A DNA stretch of 64,000 nucleotides from Ligustrum vulgare (lineage: Eukaryota; Streptophyta; Magnoliopsida; Lamiales; Oleaceae): the NCBI GenBank assembly GCA_963555705.1, contig OY743171.1:28142852-28206851 (forward strand). Direction: 5' to 3'. Positions 48,997-60,414 of the stretch are shown here, in pieces. Below the pieces are notes generated by a model. That model made no database searches. It was not told where the DNA came from and was given only the letters and a program-made list of their open reading frames with translations. A program made the translations under genes and the position numbers. Positions within the stretch are counted from its first letter, which is position 1. Every line of letters starts with the position of its first letter.

Positions 48997-49992
48997 TCAA
49001 ACTGTACCTCCTGGATCAAAAGGAAAATTGTGGACTACGTGACATGAATTTAATAGAAGACAATCCTCCAATTGTTGAACACGAATGTATTGAAACACGA
49101 GGTTAATTTGCCAACGTGAATTTGACTCAGACTTCCATGTGTAATCAACCTGCAAAAAAGAGTCAAATAAAATAGGGAGGGAAATGTTAGTTTCATGAGA
49201 TATAAGGTATGGATCCTTGTATTCATGATGAATTATTTCCAATTCATTGTTCCCAACAACAAAATTCCGCTCTTCACCTCCTTCCTTCTTTGCAATTTCT
49301 TGCTCTACCTCTTCTATCTTTTTACTCCCAAACTCAACCAATTCTTCTAACTCCACATTCTCACGCGCAACCTCCTCTTCCAAATTTTTGGACTCTATCA
49401 CCTCTTCTAATTCTTCATGCCTAACTTCCAATTTTTCCTCATCAAATATTGGAGTTTGATCACCTAACTCCACCTTTTTATCCCCTACCACAAGATTCGG
49501 TGTCTCTTCAACTATTTCTAATTCATGTTTCAAGTCTCCCTCCTTTTCAACATTCATATCCTGAAACTCCAATTTTAAATCCCCTCCAATCTCACTTTCA
49601 CCATGTTGTAATTTAGCTTCAGCCTCCCTTTCACTCTCCCTCTTTCTTAACTTAGCTTCTTTTCTAGCATTCCGTTCATACATCATCCTTTCCTCATAAA
49701 TTTCTGTTCGAATCTTCAAAAGCGCCCTCGCATTAATCTCTTCATCCCAATCAACTCCAATCCCAACCCTAGGTTTATGGATACGCCTATATTCCCTTTC
49801 ACGTCGTTGAGCAAGTTCGGCACTATGCATATCTACCGAGTTCTTACCCTTCCCAAACTTCGTATCTAATCTCGCATCAAGTTTCGCTTCCAATTTTGCA
49901 AATAACTCCTCAATCCGTTTTTCCATCATAACAAGCAGAGAAGATTGATGGTTATCTTTCCTAGATGATGAATTTTCGTGAAATTTGGACAT
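48997..49992 (-). CDS. Gag-like, Glu/Lys-rich protein of the non-autonomous element 3
   Basis: 331 aa from the Met at 49992; the frame stays open for 11 more codons upstream (to 50025). I prefer 49992 because MSKFHEN there lines up with the start of the element 4 polyprotein. Residues 20-60 (KRIEELFAKLEAKLDARLD, then KNSVDMHSAELAQ) are clearly related to residues 24-50 of that polyprotein. After this, homology ends: residues 60-250 are a strongly charged Glu/Lys-rich region with long helical or coiled-coil character, and the tail (260-331) is unfamiliar. There is no zinc knuckle, capsid core or enzyme. Such proteins could help package or localise the element RNA using particles made by element 4; that role is inferred. 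The frame is intact and is the only sizeable one in the element. It is oriented with the element and preceded by a 408-bp leader. Confidence 0.75.
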   Translation of the reverse strand: MSKFHENSSSRKDNHQSSLLVMMEKRIEELFAKLEAKLDARLDTKFGKGKNSVDMHSAELAQRREREYRRIHKPRVGIGVDWDEEINARALLKIRTEIYEERMMYERNARKEAKLRKRESEREAEAKLQHGESEIGGDLKLEFQDMNVEKEGDLKHELEIVEETPNLVVGDKKVELGDQTPIFDEEKLEVRHEELEEVIESKNLEEEVARENVELEELVEFGSKKIEEVEQEIAKKEGGEERNFVVGNNELEIIHHEYKDPYLISHETNISLPILFDSFLQVDYTWKSESNSRWQINLVFQYIRVQQLEDCLLLNSCHVVHNFPFDPGGTV

Positions 49993-50388
49993 TGTGGAAT
50001 GGAATGGAATAATAGTTTGACACAAGGACTAATAATGAATTTTAATTTTGACTTGGGAGGTAAGGAATATCAATTAAGGAAATTCAAGAAAGTGGTTCTT
50101 GAATTTCGGAGTGACTTTTTTTTTTTTTTAATAAAAATCCGAAAATTCGACACGAACGCAACAAAACAAACGGGACAGGATTTGGAAAACAATCGAATAA
50201 GAAAAACACTTTTTATTTTTTTAGGACGACTCTTATGGATCAAACTAGAAAAAAATTTACTGGCAAGAAGAACAAGAAAAATTGAAAACAAAGACTCAAA
50301 TAACAAAAATAGGATATGGATGATTTTTATGGGACTCGATGATAAACATAAAATTCAAACTGGATAGAAAAAACACAAGAACCAGAAT
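49993..50388 (-). other. Leader of element 3
   Basis: Untranslated leader between primer site and the gag-like frame. It is A/T-rich, with a homopolymer of 13 at about 50118-50130. The 129- and 78-codon frames crossing it are low-complexity and not called. Confidence 0.6.
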
Positions 50389-50410
50389 TCAGAGTCCAGC
50401 TCTGATACCA
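50389..50410 (-). other. Primer-binding site of element 3
   Basis: ATGGTATCAGAGCT on the - strand immediately inside the 5' LTR, complementary to the initiator-Met tRNA end. The following GGACTCTGAATTCTGG resembles the sequence after the element 4 primer site. Confidence 0.9.
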
Positions 50411-50412
50411 TA

Positions 50413-51315
50413 TGATGAGAACCCGGAAGGGGGTCCTCGTCGTAGCTCGCGGAATAACGCTTGGAAAGTTCCGAATTCAGGTTGGAACGGACGATAACAC
50501 GACAACCCCGACCTCACGACGCAAGAACCAGGGGTATATTAAACCCGAGACCCGTTACGATGCGGAGATAAGAACCGTAATGGTTTGAACGCCACAAAGG
50601 ATGCCCACGCCTTTGATAAGTTCGATTTGTTGAACACCACAAATATTCCACAATATTTGATAAGTTCGAAGTTTGTTCAATTCCAGAACAATGTTGAGAA
50701 AACACTCAATATAATTTTTATTCACCAAAAGTATTCTGTTTTTACATTGAATGGAAAAGCATATAAATAGGCAAAATAAAACCTAATTGCTAACTGACTC
50801 TGAATAGAATTCTAATTAGGCTAAAATACCTAAAATAACTAAAATACCAAAATAACCAAAATTACCAAAATTAGAAAAAGAATTAAAAACAATTAAAGGA
50901 AATACAAATCAACTGAAATACTAAAATCCCGAAAAATCTGATTTGCACCGCTTACGGCCGTAAAAGTCGGACTTACGGCCGTAAGTCCTTCTCTGTTCAA
51001 AATGTCACCATATTAGTTACGGCCGTGAGGATCGATGTTACGGCCGTAAATCTCCTTCTGAACAAAAATACCAATTTTCATTTACGGCCGTGAGGAATGT
51101 GATGCGGCCGTGAAATCCATAGGTTACGGCCGTGAGAAACAATGTTACGGCCGTAACGCATCTTCTGCCCAATTTTCTGATTTTCTGATCCGTTGACGTG
51201 ATTTGAATCTCGACTCGAGTCCAACACAAAACTTGTTCATTTTTCCATGTAGAATATTGTTGAATTGCCCGTATCTTGATTTCTCATTTTTTGACACCTT
51301 TTCCGGATCACATCA
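50413..51315 (-). repeat. Element 3 LTR, right copy (5' LTR)
   Basis: 903 bp, same termini as the left copy. Palindrome array at 50952-51156; TATTTATA (- strand) at 50762-50769. Confidence 0.95.
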
Positions 51316-53443
51316 CTTCTTCCCACATATCATTTCTTATATAATTCCCATTTGACACGTTTTGAAAACTCTTGTGTGGTTTGAATAATGTCTTTCTTCA
51401 CGTGGTTGTACTTTTATTAAGTAGTGCATTTTTCACGTAGTTGTACTTTTTCTAAGTAGTGGATTCTCTCGGTGTTTTTATCATAACTTATTCTACCAAT
51501 GAACCATTTCAATTTTCCAAAGTGTACTGGAGAGAACAGTGGAAGTCCCAAAATCATTCCTGAAAAGGGAGTTCCCAATCCTAAGGGTTTATTATACTAA
51601 AAAAAATAGTCTCAATTTCTAATTGAAAAAAAATTGATTCACAATACTTGCGGGTTTTCAATTTCAAATTGCATCCATTGGTCGTCTTCGACCATAATTT
51701 TGACTCCATCCTTCTCTTCCCACATATCATTTCTTATACAATGCCCTTTTGACACGTTTTGAAAACTCTTGTGTGGTTTGAATAATGTCTATCTTCACGT
51801 GGTTGTACTTTTATTAAGTAGTGCATTATTCTCTTGGTGTCTTAATCATAGCTTATTCTACCAACGAACGATTTCAATTGTCTAAATTGCATTGAAAGGA
51901 ACACTGAAAGCCCCAAAACTATTCTGAAAACAGAATTCCAAATCCAAAGGGTTTCTACTCAAAAAAAGAGTCTCAATCTCTAACTTAAAAAATCTGACTC
52001 AAAAATTGCATCCCCAGGTCTTTGTCGACCGTAATTTTTCCTCCAACCTTCTTCCCACATATCATTTCTAAAAATGCCATTTTTAACATGTTCTTGCAGT
52101 CTTGTCTGGTACGAATAATGTCTTTCTTCACGTAGTTGTACTTTTTCTAAGTAGTGCATTCTCTCGGTGTTTTTATCATTGCTTATTCTACCAATGAACC
52201 ATTTCAATTGTCCAAAGTGTATTGGAGAGAACCGTGGAAGTCCCAAAATTATTCCTGAAAAGGGACTCCAAATCCTAAGGGTTTATTATACTAAAAAAAA
52301 ATAGTCTCAATTTCTAATTGAAAAAAAATTGATTTACAATACTTGCGGGTTTTCAATTTCAAATTGCATCTCTTGGTCGTCTTCGACCATAATTTTGACT
52401 CCATCCTTCTTCCCACATATCATTTCTTATATAATTCCCATTTGACACGTTTTGAAAACTCTTGTGTGGTTTGAATAATGTCTTTCTTCACGTGGTTGTA
52501 CTTTTATTAAGTAGTGCATTATTCACGTAGTTGTACTTTTTCTAAGTAGTGCATTCTCTCGTTGTTTTTATCATAGCTTATTCTACCAATGAACCATTTC
52601 AATTGTTCAAAGTGTATTGGAGAGAACAGTGGAAGTCCCAAAATCATTCCTGAAAAGGGAGTTCCCAATCCTAAGGGTTTATTATACTAAAAAAAATAGT
52701 CTCAATTTCTAATTGAAAAAAAAATTGATTCACAATACTTGGGGGTTTTCAATTTCAAATTGCATCCCTTGGTCATCTCCGACCATAATTTTGACTCCAT
52801 CCTTCTTCCAACATATCATTTCTTATATAATTCCCATTTGACACGTTTTGAAAACTCTTGTGTGGTTTGAGTAATGTCTTTCTTCACGTGGTTGTACTTT
52901 TATTAAGTAGTGCATTATTCACGTAGTTGTACTTTTTCTAAGTATTGCATTCTCTCGGTGTTTTTATCATAGCTTATTCTACCAATGAACCGTTTCAATT
53001 GTTCAAAGTGTATTGGAGAGAACAGTGGAAGTCCCAAAATCATTCCTGAAAAGGGAGTTCCCAATCCTAAGGGTTTATTATACTAAAAAAAATAGTCTCA
53101 ATTTCTAATTGAAAAAAAATTGATTCACAATACTTGCGGGTTTTCAATTTCAAATTGCATCCATTGGTCGTCTTCGACCATAATTTTGACTCCATCCTTC
53201 TCTTCCCACATATCATTTCTTATACAATGCCCTTTTGACACGTTTTGAAAACTCTTGTGTGGTTTGAATAATGTCTATCTTCACGTGGTTGTACTTTTAT
53301 TAAGTAGTGCATTATTCACGTAGTTGTACTTTTTCTAAGTAGTGGATTCTCTCGGTGTTTTTATCATAACTTATTCTACCAATGAACCATTTCAATTGTT
53401 CAAAGTGTATTGGAGAGAACAGTGGAAGTCCCAAAATCATTCC
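51316..53443. repeat. Satellite array, segment 5
   Basis: A, B and C monomers with variants shared with segments 4 and 6 (CTTCTCTTCCC, TATACAATGCCC, AGTGGATTC). It ends at CATTCC where the element 4 LTR begins. No genes. Confidence 0.95.
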
Positions 53444-54280
53444 TGATGAGTACCTGAGTGACCATACGAGTAAGGACCCGTTGCATGTACCAGTGGGACC
53501 AATAACGAGGCTGAGGGCTAAGAAGATCAAGCAAGCAATGCAGGGATTTATGCAAGCTTGGGTGGATGAATATTCGAATGCATGGTCAAAGACTCCATTT
53601 TCAATGCATGATAATATGGGAGGTGCGCCAAAAGCATTGCAAGGCATTTGGGTCAAAGAACAAGGAGAAAACAAGTCAGAGGGTCTTTTACGGCCGTAAT
53701 GTTCGGAGTTACGGCCGTAACTTTGCTATCGCACGGCCGTAACAATCAATTTACGGCCGTAAAAGAGTTATGCGGGTTTTTATTCAGAAGCTGACTTACG
53801 GCCGTAAGCACCAATGTCACGGCCGTAAGTGATGAAAACAGTTTTAGACCCGAGGGTCAATTACGGCTGTAAACCCATATGTTACGACCGTAAAAATGCG
53901 CCGCATATTAATTTAGGTATTTTGCGGCTAGGTTATTTTTGGACGCGTTTTTGGACTATATTACCTTTTCTTGGTCATTGTAAACAATACAACTTTTATG
54001 ATTAATGAGATTGCTTGAATTAGGTGAGTTTATCCCTGTTCTTCTTCGTTCTTGATTGAACCCCTTGAACTTATCAAAGGATTTGACAACCTTTGTGGCG
54101 TTCACCCCTTTATGGTTCTTCATTCCGCATCTTAACGGGTCTTGGATTTGATACATCCTTGGTTCTTGAGTCGTGAGTGTCGGGTCATATTGTTATCGTC
54201 AATTAATCTGGATTTGGAACTTTCCAAGTGTTAATTCAATTTCCGCGAGATCCCGTGATTCCCCAACAAGAATCACATCA
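53444..54280 (+). repeat. Element 4 5' LTR
   Basis: 837 bp, TGATGAGTACC...AGAATCACATCA. Its first 256 bp are the same as the end of the gag-pol frame, so a 105-codon frame (53382-53699) here is a copy of the polyprotein tail. Palindrome array at 53688-53893. The later part matches the element 3 U5. Confidence 0.95.
53688..53893. repeat. Palindrome array TTACGGCCGTAA (element 4 5' LTR)
   Basis: Eight sites in 206 bp (53688, 53709, 53731, 53751, 53796, about 53817, about 53860, 53882), six with CGGCCG and the last two altered to CGGCTG and CGACCG. The copy in the 3' LTR is at 59822-60027. Confidence 0.93.
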
Positions 54281-54282
54281 TT

Positions 54283-54294
54283 TGGTATCAGAGC
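54283..54294 (+). other. Primer-binding site of element 4
   Basis: TGGTATCAGAGC, two bases after the 5' LTR; complements the initiator-Met tRNA end. It is repeated at 60417-60428 beyond the 3' LTR. Confidence 0.95.
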
Positions 54295-54916
54295 TTGGCT
54301 CTAAATCCAGGTTTTGATATAATTCTTGTTTTGTTTCATTTTTTTTTTTCTTTCTTTCTTCATTAGATTTCATTGTTCTTGAGCCATCGTTGAAACAATA
54401 GTAGATTCTTGGGTTTCTTGAAATTCTTCACTATTTCAAGATTGGTCTAGTTTCAATTTTTGTCATTATTGATTGTTCTTGATTAGCAAAAAAAAAAAAA
54501 AAAAAAAAAGGGGTATTATTATTGAAGAGCAAGATCATTAACATCATTCCATAGTCAAGAAGACCTTTCTTGATACCTTTTAATTTTCCCACATTCATAG
54601 TAGTTTCGTCATCCATCACTACCTGCAAATTCGTTCATTCCGTTACATCAGTTTCTTGAGTCCAATATTCCATCAAATCTTCTTTTCATCTGTTATGTCT
54701 TGCACCTTGGGTTAATTCCACAAGGACCAAGTCCGTGACTAGTTTGGTGGGTTCGTTGAGAGCTTGAGGAAAGGGATAGAGAGGAAAAAGGCAGAGTTGT
54801 GAGATCAATAGAGGAAAAAAGCCGAATAGAGTGATACACGAGTGCTAAACACGTGAGGATATATTTTCTTGAAAATTATTTATATATATTTTTTTCTTTT
54901 CTTTTGATCACTAACC
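54295..54916 (+). other. Leader of element 4
   Basis: 622 bp, T-rich with CTTTCTTTCTTC runs and a 22-base A tract at about 54487-54508. No gene; the gag-pol ATG follows at 54917 in the context CTAACCATGTC. Confidence 0.8.
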
Positions 54917-57900
54917 ATGTCACAGAAAGACGCATCATCGACAGGGGAGGATAACCAACAGTTCCACTTTCTTGCAATGTTGGAAAAACGATTCGAGAAG
55001 TTGGATGCGAGGTTGGGGGAAATTAAAAACTCTGTGGACACGAATAGTGCGGATATTGCCCAACTACATAGAGAGCAGCCGCGCACGGCTCCTAATATCC
55101 GGAGGCCGCAAAGGTATGACCGTAATCCTAGAAATAGAGATTGGGATGATGATGATGTTGAGATAGGTGATAGTGTTGATGATGATAGTGGAAATGTGTC
55201 AGTGGCTAGTTTGGGTAGGAGAAGAGGCCGAGGTGGTCGGCGTGGAAGGGGCAATAGGCGTGAATATAGGGATGATGATGGGATGGATAGAAGCCTGGGA
55301 AACATTAAAATGTCTATACCAGCTTTCCAGGGCAAAAGTGATCCGGAGGTGTACCTTGAGTGGGAGAAGAAGGTCGAACTAATTTTTGAGTGCCATAACT
55401 ACTCGGAGGAAAAGAAGGTGAAGTTAGCCGTTATAGAGTTCGCAGATTATGCACTTGTGTGGTGGGATCAATTAGTGACTAGTAGGAGGAGGAACCGTGA
55501 GCAACCTGTTGAGGCCTGGAACGAGTTGAAGGGTTTGATGAGAAAAAGGTTCGTGCCCAACCATTACTATAGGGACTTGTACCAGAAACTCCAAACTTTG
55601 TCTCAGGGTTCGAAGAGTGTAGAGGAATACCATAAAGAGATGGAGATTGCTATGATCCGAGCGAATATTGAGGAGGATCCGGAGGCCACAATGGCCAGAT
55701 TTTTGAGTGGTTTGAACAGGGACATTGCAAATGTAATAGAACTGCAACATTATGTTGAACTGGAGGAGATGTTGCACATGGCGATGAAGGTGGAGAGGCA
55801 GCTGAAGAGGAAAGGAACAGCGAAGTACTCGTCGGGTTCCACTCCTTGGAAACCTACGTGGGGTGGAAATAACAAAAATGAAGGAGCTGCTCAAAAGGGG
55901 AAGTCAGAACCACCAAAGGCTCGAGAGGAGTCTACCAATAAAGGTAACCCTGCTTCTAACTTTCAACCTCCCAGGAGTAGGGACATCAAGTGTTTTAGGT
56001 GTATGGGGATCGGACACATTGCATCACAATGCCCGAACAAGAAAATAATGCTTGTGCGAAATGGGGTGGTGGTGTCGGAGGATGATGATGAGTTTAGGGG
56101 TATGCCTGCCTTAGAAGAAGCTAGTGATTGTGATGATGGAGATTATGCGGTAGCTCAATCCCTTATTACTAGGCGTGCCCTTAGTACCCAAATTAAGGTG
56201 GAGGAATCGGGTGAGCAAAGGGAAAACATATTCCATACTAGGTGCTTTGTTAATAATAAAGTATGTAGTTTGATCATTGATGGGGGGAGTTGTACCAACG
56301 TGGTTAGTACCACTCTTGTTGAGAAATTGTGTTTACCTATTATCAAACACCCTAGACCTTATAAATTACAGTGGCTGAATGAGTCCGGTGAGATAAAAGT
56401 AAACAAGCAGGTGTTAATCAACCTTTCTATCGGGAAATACGAGGATGAGTTAATTTGTGATGTGGTTCCAATGCATGCTGGACACATCCTGTTGGGTCGA
56501 CCATGGCAATATGACAGGAGGGTGGTACATGACGGGTACAAAAATAGATACAGTTTTACGAAGGATGGGAAAAGCATTCGACTTATGCCATTAACTCCAC
56601 AGCAAGTTTATGAGGATCAGCTGAAACTAAAAAGTGAGGAAGAGAGGATAAAGAGAGTTGGGACCCCGATCCCAGAAAAAGGAGAGCGGAGTGTTCAAAA
56701 GAGGGTTGGGACCACGATCCCAGAAAAAGGAGTGCTGAGAGAAAAGCAGAGAGTTGAGGGTTCCACCTCAGAAAAAGGAGAGCGAGTGACGAGTGCCAGA
56801 AAAGAAAGAGGAGAGAAAACCAAGGTGAGCTTCCTAGCCAAAAAGAGTGATATCAAAAGAGCTGCCCTTGACCACCAACCAGTGGTCTTACTAATGTACA
56901 AGGACTCCTTCCTTGCACTCGGTGACACTAACTCTTCCCTCCCCCATTTAGCTGTTTCTCTTTTACAGGAATTTGAAGATGTATTCCCGGAAGACATACC
57001 CAGTGGGCTACCGCCCATTCGGGGCATCGAGCACCAGATTGATTTTGCACCGGGAGCTGTCATTCCAAATAGGCCTGCCTATAGAAGCAATCCGGAGGAA
57101 ACAAAGGAGCTTCAGCGGCAAGTTGACGAGTTGTTGAGCAAGGGCTACGTTCGAGAAAGCATGAGCCCATGTGCGGTGCCGGTCTTATTGGTGCCCAAGA
57201 AGGATGGAACCTGGAGGATGTGCGTGGATTGTAGGGCCATCAACAATATCACGGTAAAGTATCGCCATCCTATACCTAGGTTAGATGACATGCTTGATGA
57301 ATTGTATGGTTTATGCGTCTTTAGTAAAATTGACCTTAAAAGTGGATATCACCAAATACGCATGAAAGAGGGGGACGAATGGAAAACTGCATTCAAGACC
57401 AAATATGGGCTTTATGAATGGTTAGTTATGCCGTTTGGTCTCACCAATGCACCTAGTACATTCATGAGGTTGATGAACCATGTTTTACGAGCTTTCATTG
57501 GTAAGTTTGTGGTCATGTATTTTGATGACATTTTAATTTATAGTAAGAATGTAGAAGAGCATGTTAGGCATTTGAGGTTTGTACTTGAGGTTTTACGCAC
57601 TGAAAATTTGTATGCTAACTTTAAAAAGTGTACGTTTTGCATCGATAAGGTCATATTCCTTGGTTATGTTGTTGGTAAGGATGGTATTGCGGTTGATGAG
57701 GAGAAAATCCGAGCTATTAGGGAATGGCCAACACCAAAGAGTGTAACTGAGGTAAGGAGTTTTCATGGGTTAGCAAGTTTTTATAGGAGGTTTGTGAAAG
57801 ATTTCAGTACAATCGCCACACCACTCACTGAGGTAATTAAAAAGAGTGTGGGTTTCCGTTGGGGGGAGGAACAGGAAAATGCCTTTGCGTTGCTTAAAGA

Positions 57901-59833
57901 TGCCTTATGTTCTGCACCAGTTTTAGCATTACCTAATTTTAACCAAACCTTCGAGATTGAATGTGATGCATCAGGAATAGGGATTGGAGCTGTTCTTATG
58001 CAGGAAAAGAGACCGATAGCTTATTTCAGTGAAAAGCTGAGCGGGGCAGCGTTGAACTATCCAACGTATGATAAGGAGCTTTATGCTCTTGTCAGGGCAT
58101 TGGAGACTTGGCAGCATTACCTCTGGCCAAAAGAATTTGTCATCCACACGGATCACGAGTCATTAAAGCACCTCAAAGGGCTTGGTAAGTTGAACAAAAG
58201 ACATGCCCGATGGATGGAGTTTGTGGAGACTTTTCCTTATGTCATTCAATACAAACACGGTAAGGAGAATATAGTTGCAGATGCGTTGTCCAGACGGTAT
58301 GTGCTCCTTAATTCATTGAATGCTAAATTATTGGGATTTGAATATGTTCGAGATTTGTATGCGAACGATCATGATTTTTCCTCTATTTATGTCTCTTGCG
58401 AAAAGGGAGCATTTGATAGATTTTATAGGCATGATGGTTATTTGTTTAGGGAAAATAAATTGTGTGTGCCTAACTGTTCTATGCGTGAGTTGTTAGTACG
58501 TGAAGCTCACGGGGGTGGTTTGATGGGTCACTTTGGTGTTTTAAAAACATTGGAAACGTTGAAGGAACATTTTTATTGGCCTAGGATGAAACGGGATGTT
58601 CACCAAATTTGTAATAAATGCATAACTTGTAAACAGGCCAAGTCTAAGGTATTACCACATGGCTTGTACACTCCTCTACCTGTTCCTAGTGAGCCTTGGG
58701 TAGATATATCCATGGATTTTGTTTTAGGCTTGCCTAGGACGAAGAAGGGTCGGGATTCCATTTTTGTGGTGGTGGACAGGTTTAGTAAAATGGCACACTT
58801 CATCCCTTGCCATAAAACTGATGACGCCGTGAACATAGCAGACTTATTCTTTAGGGATGTTGTCAGGCTACATGGGGTGCCTAGGAGTATAGTGTCTGAC
58901 AGAGATGTCAAATTCCTTAGTTATTTCTGGAAGGTCCTGTGGGGGAAAATGGGTACTAAACTATTGTTTTTCACTACATGCCACCCTCAGACGGATGGTC
59001 AGACAGAAGTTGTCAATAGGACGTTAACACAACTCTTGCGTGTTGTCATAAATAAAAATTTGAAGAGTTGGGAGGAATGTTTACCTTTTGTGGAATTTGC
59101 ATATAACAGGGCTGTACATTCTACTACTACTTACTCTCCTTTTGAAATTGTGTATGGCTTCAATCCACTAACCCCTTTGGACCTAATTCCTTTGCCTGTA
59201 GATGACAGGAACAGTTTAGATGGCAAGAAGAAAGCTGAGCTTGTGAAGTCACTCCATGAAAAGGTTAAGCTACAAATAGAAAGGAGGAATGAGCACTATG
59301 CGTCCCATGCGAATAAGGGTAGGAAGCAGGTGGTTTTTGAACCAGGCGATTGGGTGTGGGTTCACATGCGAAAGGAACGATTTCCAGCACAACGGAAGTC
59401 TAAGCTACAGCCTAGAGGAGATGGGCCGTTTCAAGTCATTGAGAGAATCAATGACAATGCTTATAAGTTGGATCTCCCAGGTGAGTTTAATATATCTGCT
59501 ACTTTTAACGTTGCTGATCTCTCCTTGTTTGATGCAGGTGATGATTCGAGGACGAATCCATTTCAACAGGGAGGGAATGATGAGTACCTGAGTGACCATA
59601 CGAGTAAGGACCCGTTGCATGTACCAGTGGGACCAATAACGAGGCTGAGGGCTAAGAAGATCAAGCAAGCAATGCAGGGATTTATGCAAGCTTGGGTGGA
59701 TGAATATTCGAATGCATGGTCAAAGACTCCATTTTCAATGCATGATAATATGGGAGGTGCGCCAAAAGCATTGCAAGGCATTTGGGTCAAAGAACAAGGA
59801 GAAAACAAGTCAGAGGGTCTTTTACGGCCGTAA
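54917..59833 (+). CDS. gag-pol: Gag-Pol polyprotein of a CRM-like Ty3/gypsy chromovirus, uninterrupted
   Basis: 1638 aa in one frame. Order: N-terminal helix (20-50); acidic and Arg/Gly-rich linker (75-120); capsid-type gag domain (about 133-295); zinc knuckle C359-x2-C362-x4-H367-x4-C372; aspartic protease with IIDGGS (Asp455); a linker with three VGT-I-PEKGE-like repeats (580-622); reverse transcriptase (about 740-920) with YFDD at 868-871; RNase H with Asp1017, Glu1054 and Asp1079; integrase with an H1198/H1205/C1235/C1238 zinc site and D1267, D1328, E1364 (D-x60-D-x35-E); GPY/F region (1475-1540). No classical chromodomain is seen. Residues 1555-1638 are encoded by the 3' LTR and include [15 protein letters not shown]; in CRM elements this region holds the centromere-targeting motif. 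The stop TAA is the end of the first TTACGGCCGTAA palindrome. All catalytic residues are present, so it could be active. The Met at 54917 is the first in frame. Confidence 0.96.
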   Translation: MSQKDASSTGEDNQQFHFLAMLEKRFEKLDARLGEIKNSVDTNSADIAQLHREQPRTAPNIRRPQRYDRNPRNRDWDDDDVEIGDSVDDDSGNVSVASLGRRRGRGGRRGRGNRREYRDDDGMDRSLGNIKMSIPAFQGKSDPEVYLEWEKKVELIFECHNYSEEKKVKLAVIEFADYALVWWDQLVTSRRRNREQPVEAWNELKGLMRKRFVPNHYYRDLYQKLQTLSQGSKSVEEYHKEMEIAMIRANIEEDPEATMARFLSGLNRDIANVIELQHYVELEEMLHMAMKVERQLKRKGTAKYSSGSTPWKPTWGGNNKNEGAAQKGKSEPPKAREESTNKGNPASNFQPPRSRDIKCFRCMGIGHIASQCPNKKIMLVRNGVVVSEDDDEFRGMPALEEASDCDDGDYAVAQSLITRRALSTQIKVEESGEQRENIFHTRCFVNNKVCSLIIDGGSCTNVVSTTLVEKLCLPIIKHPRPYKLQWLNESGEIKVNKQVLINLSIGKYEDELICDVVPMHAGHILLGRPWQYDRRVVHDGYKNRYSFTKDGKSIRLMPLTPQQVYEDQLKLKSEEERIKRVGTPIPEKGERSVQKRVGTTIPEKGVLREKQRVEGSTSEKGERVTSARKERGEKTKVSFLAKKSDIKRAALDHQPVVLLMYKDSFLALGDTNSSLPHLAVSLLQEFEDVFPEDIPSGLPPIRGIEHQIDFAPGAVIPNRPAYRSNPEETKELQRQVDELLSKGYVRESMSPCAVPVLLVPKKDGTWRMCVDCRAINNITVKYRHPIPRLDDMLDELYGLCVFSKIDLKSGYHQIRMKEGDEWKTAFKTKYGLYEWLVMPFGLTNAPSTFMRLMNHVLRAFIGKFVVMYFDDILIYSKNVEEHVRHLRFVLEVLRTENLYANFKKCTFCIDKVIFLGYVVGKDGIAVDEEKIRAIREWPTPKSVTEVRSFHGLASFYRRFVKDFSTIATPLTEVIKKSVGFRWGEEQENAFALLKDALCSAPVLALPNFNQTFEIECDASGIGIGAVLMQEKRPIAYFSEKLSGAALNYPTYDKELYALVRALETWQHYLWPKEFVIHTDHESLKHLKGLGKLNKRHARWMEFVETFPYVIQYKHGKENIVADALSRRYVLLNSLNAKLLGFEYVRDLYANDHDFSSIYVSCEKGAFDRFYRHDGYLFRENKLCVPNCSMRELLVREAHGGGLMGHFGVLKTLETLKEHFYWPRMKRDVHQICNKCITCKQAKSKVLPHGLYTPLPVPSEPWVDISMDFVLGLPRTKKGRDSIFVVVDRFSKMAHFIPCHKTDDAVNIADLFFRDVVRLHGVPRSIVSDRDVKFLSYFWKVLWGKMGTKLLFFTTCHPQTDGQTEVVNRTLTQLLRVVINKNLKSWEECLPFVEFAYNRAVHSTTTYSPFEIVYGFNPLTPLDLIPLPVDDRNSLDGKKKAELVKSLHEKVKLQIERRNEHYASHANKGRKQVVFEPGDWVWVHMRKERFPAQRKSKLQPRGDGPFQVIERINDNAYKLDLPGEFNISATFNVADLSLFDAGDDSRTNPFQQGGNDEYLSDHTSKDPLHVPVGPITRLRAKKIKQAMQGFMQAWVDEYSNAWSKTPFSMHDNMGGAPKALQGIWVKEQGENKSEGLLRP
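59543..59577 (+). other. Pre-LTR dyad and polypurine tract of element 4
   Basis: GATTCGAGGACGAATC (59543-59558) is a dyad with 6-bp arms. AGGGAGGGAA (59568-59577) directly abuts the 3' LTR. Both lie inside the gag-pol frame. Confidence 0.88.
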
Positions 59834-60414
59834 TGTTCGGAGTTACGGCCGTAACTTTGCTATCGCACGGCCGTAACAATCAATTTACGGCCGTAAAAGA
59901 GTTATGCGGGTTTTTATTCAGAAGCTGACTTACTGCCGTAAGCACCAATGTCACGGCCGTAAGTGATGAAAACAGTTTTAGACCCGAGGGTCAATTACGA
60001 CCGTAAACCCATATGTTACGACCGTAAAAATGCGCCGCATATTAATTTAGGTATTTTGCGGCTAGGTTATTTTTGGACGCGTTTTTGGACTATATTACCT
60101 TTTCTTGGTCATTGTAAACAATACAACTTTTATGATTAATGAGATTGCTTGAATTAGGTGAGTTTATCCCTGTTCTTCTTCGTTCTTGATTGAACCCCTT
60201 GAACTTATCAAAGGATTTGACAACCTTTGTGGCGTTCACCCCTTTATGGTTCTTCATTCCGCATCTTAACGGGTCTTGGATTTGATACATCCTTGGTTCT
60301 TGAGTCGTGAGTGTCGGGTCATATTGTTATCGTCAATTAATCTGGATTTGGAACTTTCCAAGTGCTAATTCAATTTCCGCGAGATCCCGTGATTCCCCAA
60401 CAAGAATCACATCA
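59578..60414 (+). repeat. Element 4 3' LTR
   Basis: 837 bp; it includes the last 84 codons of gag-pol. Compared with the 5' LTR I see changes at about 59937, 60000, 60002 and 60365, two of which fall in palindrome sites. Confidence 0.95.

Larger units (their letters stand above)
47784..51315 (-). mobile_element. Element 3: non-autonomous gypsy element, likely partner of element 4
   Basis: 3532 bp, two 903-bp LTRs at an offset of 2629, target duplication CTTCT (47779-47783 and 51316-51320). The primer site and polypurine tract place it on the - strand. The 1726-bp interior has one gag-like frame and no protease, RT or integrase. Its U5 (AACTTATCAAAGG, CTTTGTGGCGTTCA, GGAACTTTCCAAG), primer site context and palindrome arrays are shared with element 4. 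Two LTR mismatches were seen (CGTTAT/CGTTAC and AATCGC/AATTGC), so it is young. Confidence 0.93.
45668..52009. repeat. Segmental duplication, copy B (with complete element 3)
   Basis: Nearly adjacent to copy A (about 173 bp between). 45668-47783 matches 41782-43897, and 51316-52009 matches 44801-45494. The insertion point and target duplication CTTCT are identical in both copies, so the element was present before duplication. Confidence 0.9.

Noticed and set aside
48770..49000. 76-codon - strand frame downstream of the element 3 gag-like gene
   Set aside because: It overlaps the gag-like stop by four bases and covers the duplicated pre-LTR blocks; it probably reads through decayed pol tail and has no domain.
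53688..53893. Regularly placed short palindromes that could be mistaken for a CRISPR array
   Set aside because: The genome is a plant, spacing is uneven, spacers are part of the LTR, and the same array is in both LTRs.
55472..55894. Antisense frames of 60-150 codons within gag-pol (for example 54880-55335 and 56695-57063)
   Set aside because: They are shadows of the intact gag-pol frame on the other strand and show no motif.
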